Assembly: GCF_036346875.1 (NCBI RefSeq)
Contig: NZ_CP107852.1
Location: 3,534,001-3,598,000 of the forward strand
DNA length: 64,000 bases
Direction of reading: 5' to 3'
From: Nocardia sp. NBC_00508
GTDB lineage: Bacteria > Actinomycetota > Actinomycetes > Mycobacteriales > Mycobacteriaceae
The first letter of the stretch is position 1. Every line of letters starts with the position of its first letter. This document shows positions 56,101 to 59,100 of the stretch, piece by piece. The notes below the pieces were generated by a model. It did not search any database and was not told where the DNA came from. It saw only the letters and a list, made by a program, of their open reading frames with translations. Made by a program: the position numbers and the translations under genes.

Positions 56101-59100
56101 AACGGTTTCCACGTAGCCTTCCTTGTCCAGGCCCTGGTATGCCATTCCCACGGTTGTCGTCGACATACTGAGAAGTTCGGCGACAGCTATGGCACGGGGA
56201 AGCATTGTGCCCTGTGCTATCCGGCCTGACTGGATCGCCTGGCGCAACCTCATTCTCAGAGTGCCGCGCCAGCCGATTCGCTCCGCGGTCCGGGCCAGTT
56301 CCTCTGTCGGTGATTCCGCCGCGAGCATGTCCAGAAATTGCGGAGCGGACAGTGGTATACCGGTGTCCGGTACCGGTTCGCTCGGCCATTGGTTCTGGTC
56401 GGCCACCGTGGTGCCCACCCCTCGGGTGCGCGCCACGTAGCCTTCCTTGGCCAGGCCCTGGTATGCCAGTCCCACGGTATCCGTCGTCATACCGAGGTGC
56501 TCGGCGACAGCTCTGGCCGGGGGCAGCCGCGTGCCCTGTGCTATCCGGCCTGACCGGATCTCCTGTCGCAACGCTATTTTGAGGGTCTCGGACCAGCCGA
56601 TGCGGTCTGCGGTTTGGCTCAGCTCCCCTGCCGGTGATTCCGCCGCGAATATCTGCAGCAGCAGATCTGCGCTGTCCAGCACGCTGTTGATGACGGCGGC
56701 AACCCCTGGAGGCACTTGTTCCGGTGCTTGGGCATCTGCCGCGTCATTTGATGAGAGAGGACCACCGGTTGTCGTGGCGGGACCTACGAGCGAGTCGATA
56801 TCCGTCCGTAGCCATGCTGCGACCAGGCCCGCTCGAGTATGGGTACCCAGTTTCCGGTTGATGTTGAAGACATACGTCTTCACGGTTTGCGGTGTCAGCC
56901 CGAGGGCGGTCGCTATGTCGTCGTTTGTCCCGCCTGCTGCGATCAAGGTGAGTATCTCGACATCACGTTCGGACAGTTCCGACAGGTCGGTGGTGCGGTT
57001 CGGTTCAGTGATGGGGCCTGCAGTGGGCAGAACGCCGTTGCGTATGGCTATGGCCACCGCGCCCGCGCGAGTGCCCGCGTCGAGTTTGCGGTTGATACGA
57101 GACGCATACGAATCCACGGTCCGCACTGTGAGCCCGAGGGCGTCCGCAATTTCGGCGCTCGTCTTGCCCGCGGCGATCAGCGCGAGTACATCGACTTCGC
57201 GTGGCTTCAGCGCGGGGAGGGAGCCGGGCTCGTTTGCGCTATCTGTTTCCGCGTTCGCAAGGAAGCCATTATGTATGGCTACGGCCACCATCCCAGCGCG
57301 AGTGGACATTCCGAGCTTGTCGCCGATTCGGTCCGCGTACGAATTCACGGTGTCAACGCTCAGTCCGAGAGCATCTGCTACTTCGCTGCTGGTCTTACCC
57401 GCCGCGATCAGCGCAAGCACCTCGAGTTCGCGCGCCGTCGGCTCGGAAATGCTGGTGGCTGAACGGCGTTCGGTCGGCGAATAAGGGTCTGTGCTGGGGA
57501 GGATGCCGCCGCGGATGGCCACCGCGACCGCCGCCGAGCGACTATCGGCGCCGAGCTTTTCTTGGATGCGAACCAGGTGCGCCCGGACTGTGCGCTCTGC
57601 CAAGCCAAGCGCGGACCCGATCGCCTTGAGCGGCATGTCCGATGCGACAAGCCCGAGTTCCACGAATTCGAGATCGGTCAGTGTGCCGGTGCTGTCGAAC
57701 GTGTCGGTGTGCATCAACTCGGCGAGTTTGTTGATCGTGTCGCGTTGGAGGGGCGCGATCTCGTCGTTACGCCGCGCCGCGTTCATTGCCTCACCAAGGG
57801 CAGTGCGCTCGAAGGCACTCAGCTGAAAGATGGCGTCTCGGAATCCCTCCGGGGTCATCTGTGCCAACCCCTGGCTCACCGGGTGGAACTTTGATACCCC
57901 CTCGGATTTCTGATATGCGGCCGCTATCCCGGTCTTCAGTCGTGTGAAGATCGGCCCCGGGACGGAGGGGTGGCGTGGGTTGTTGGTACTCCGCGGCGAT
58001 ACTTGGGCTGGTTGGTTGTCGCGGCCGGCACCGTTCCCAACGCCTGTGTCACCGAGTCCGCGAGCGTCGGCCTGGTCCGCCCGTTGTGTCGGTGCGTTCG
58101 GTAGTTGTCCTTTGCCGGGACGCTTTTTGGGCTTCGGCTGTGGTGTCGGTACCGGCGTCGATGGTTCCGGTGGCGCCTGGGGCGGTTCTGGTCGCGTCTT
58201 CGGTTTGGCCTCGGCCTCGGGAACCATGGGTTTGGCCTTGCCTGGTTCCGCTGGTGGCTTCCGCTTGCGTGGTTTGGGTTCGCCGTCGCCCATCGTGGCT
58301 TGGGCCTGGGGGATGAGGCGTTTTGGTTGAACCGGCGGCTTGGGTTGGGCGAGTTGTCGGGGTGGTGGTCCGGCGACGATGGGCACACCGGATTGGTCGG
58401 GGTTGTATTCGAGGCTGTCGGGATGCTGCTGGGGTGCCGTGGGTTTGTAGGGTGCGCCCGGGGTTTCGGGGTCGGGTTCGAGGGCGTACCGGCTGGGTAG
58501 GACGGGTGCGGAGTCCGGTCGCTCGGGGTTGGCGTCCAGGTGGGTTCCCGGCGCGGCCGGGTGACGGCCCGGAAGTGGTTCGGGGACCTCTGCGGGACGT
58601 GGCTGCGCGGAGCCGGGGAGGTTCGCGCGATTGTCGTCGGGGTCCTCGGAGGCTGGAGTGAAGGTGGGGGAATCGGCGGGCAGGCGGGTGTGGGTCGCCG
58701 AGGGTACGCGCGGTATGACGGGTATGGCGTTGGCGGGTGGTTCGTCCTCCAGGGGGTAGGAGACGCCCGGGATGGTGATGTAATCCCCGGGCGGGCGTTT
58801 CCAATGCTCGGCTCGTTCTGCCGGGTTCTGCCAGACGTTGTGTTCCCGTGGGTCGGGCACGATGGTTCGAGGTGGGTCGGGCACGATCGTTCCCGGTGGG
58901 GTGGGGAACTCTTCGGGTTCGGCGGGAGGTTCGTCGTCGTCGGTGCCCAGGCCGGTCGCGGCGAAAAGTTGGGCCGGTGGCGTCGTGGCAGGGTGCGGGC
59001 TTTCCGTGTGGTCGGCAGTCGGGGAGCCGGGGGCCGGAGTCGGGGAGCTGGGGGCCGGAGTCGGGGAGCCGGGCGCCGGAGTCGGCGGATTGGTGTGTGC

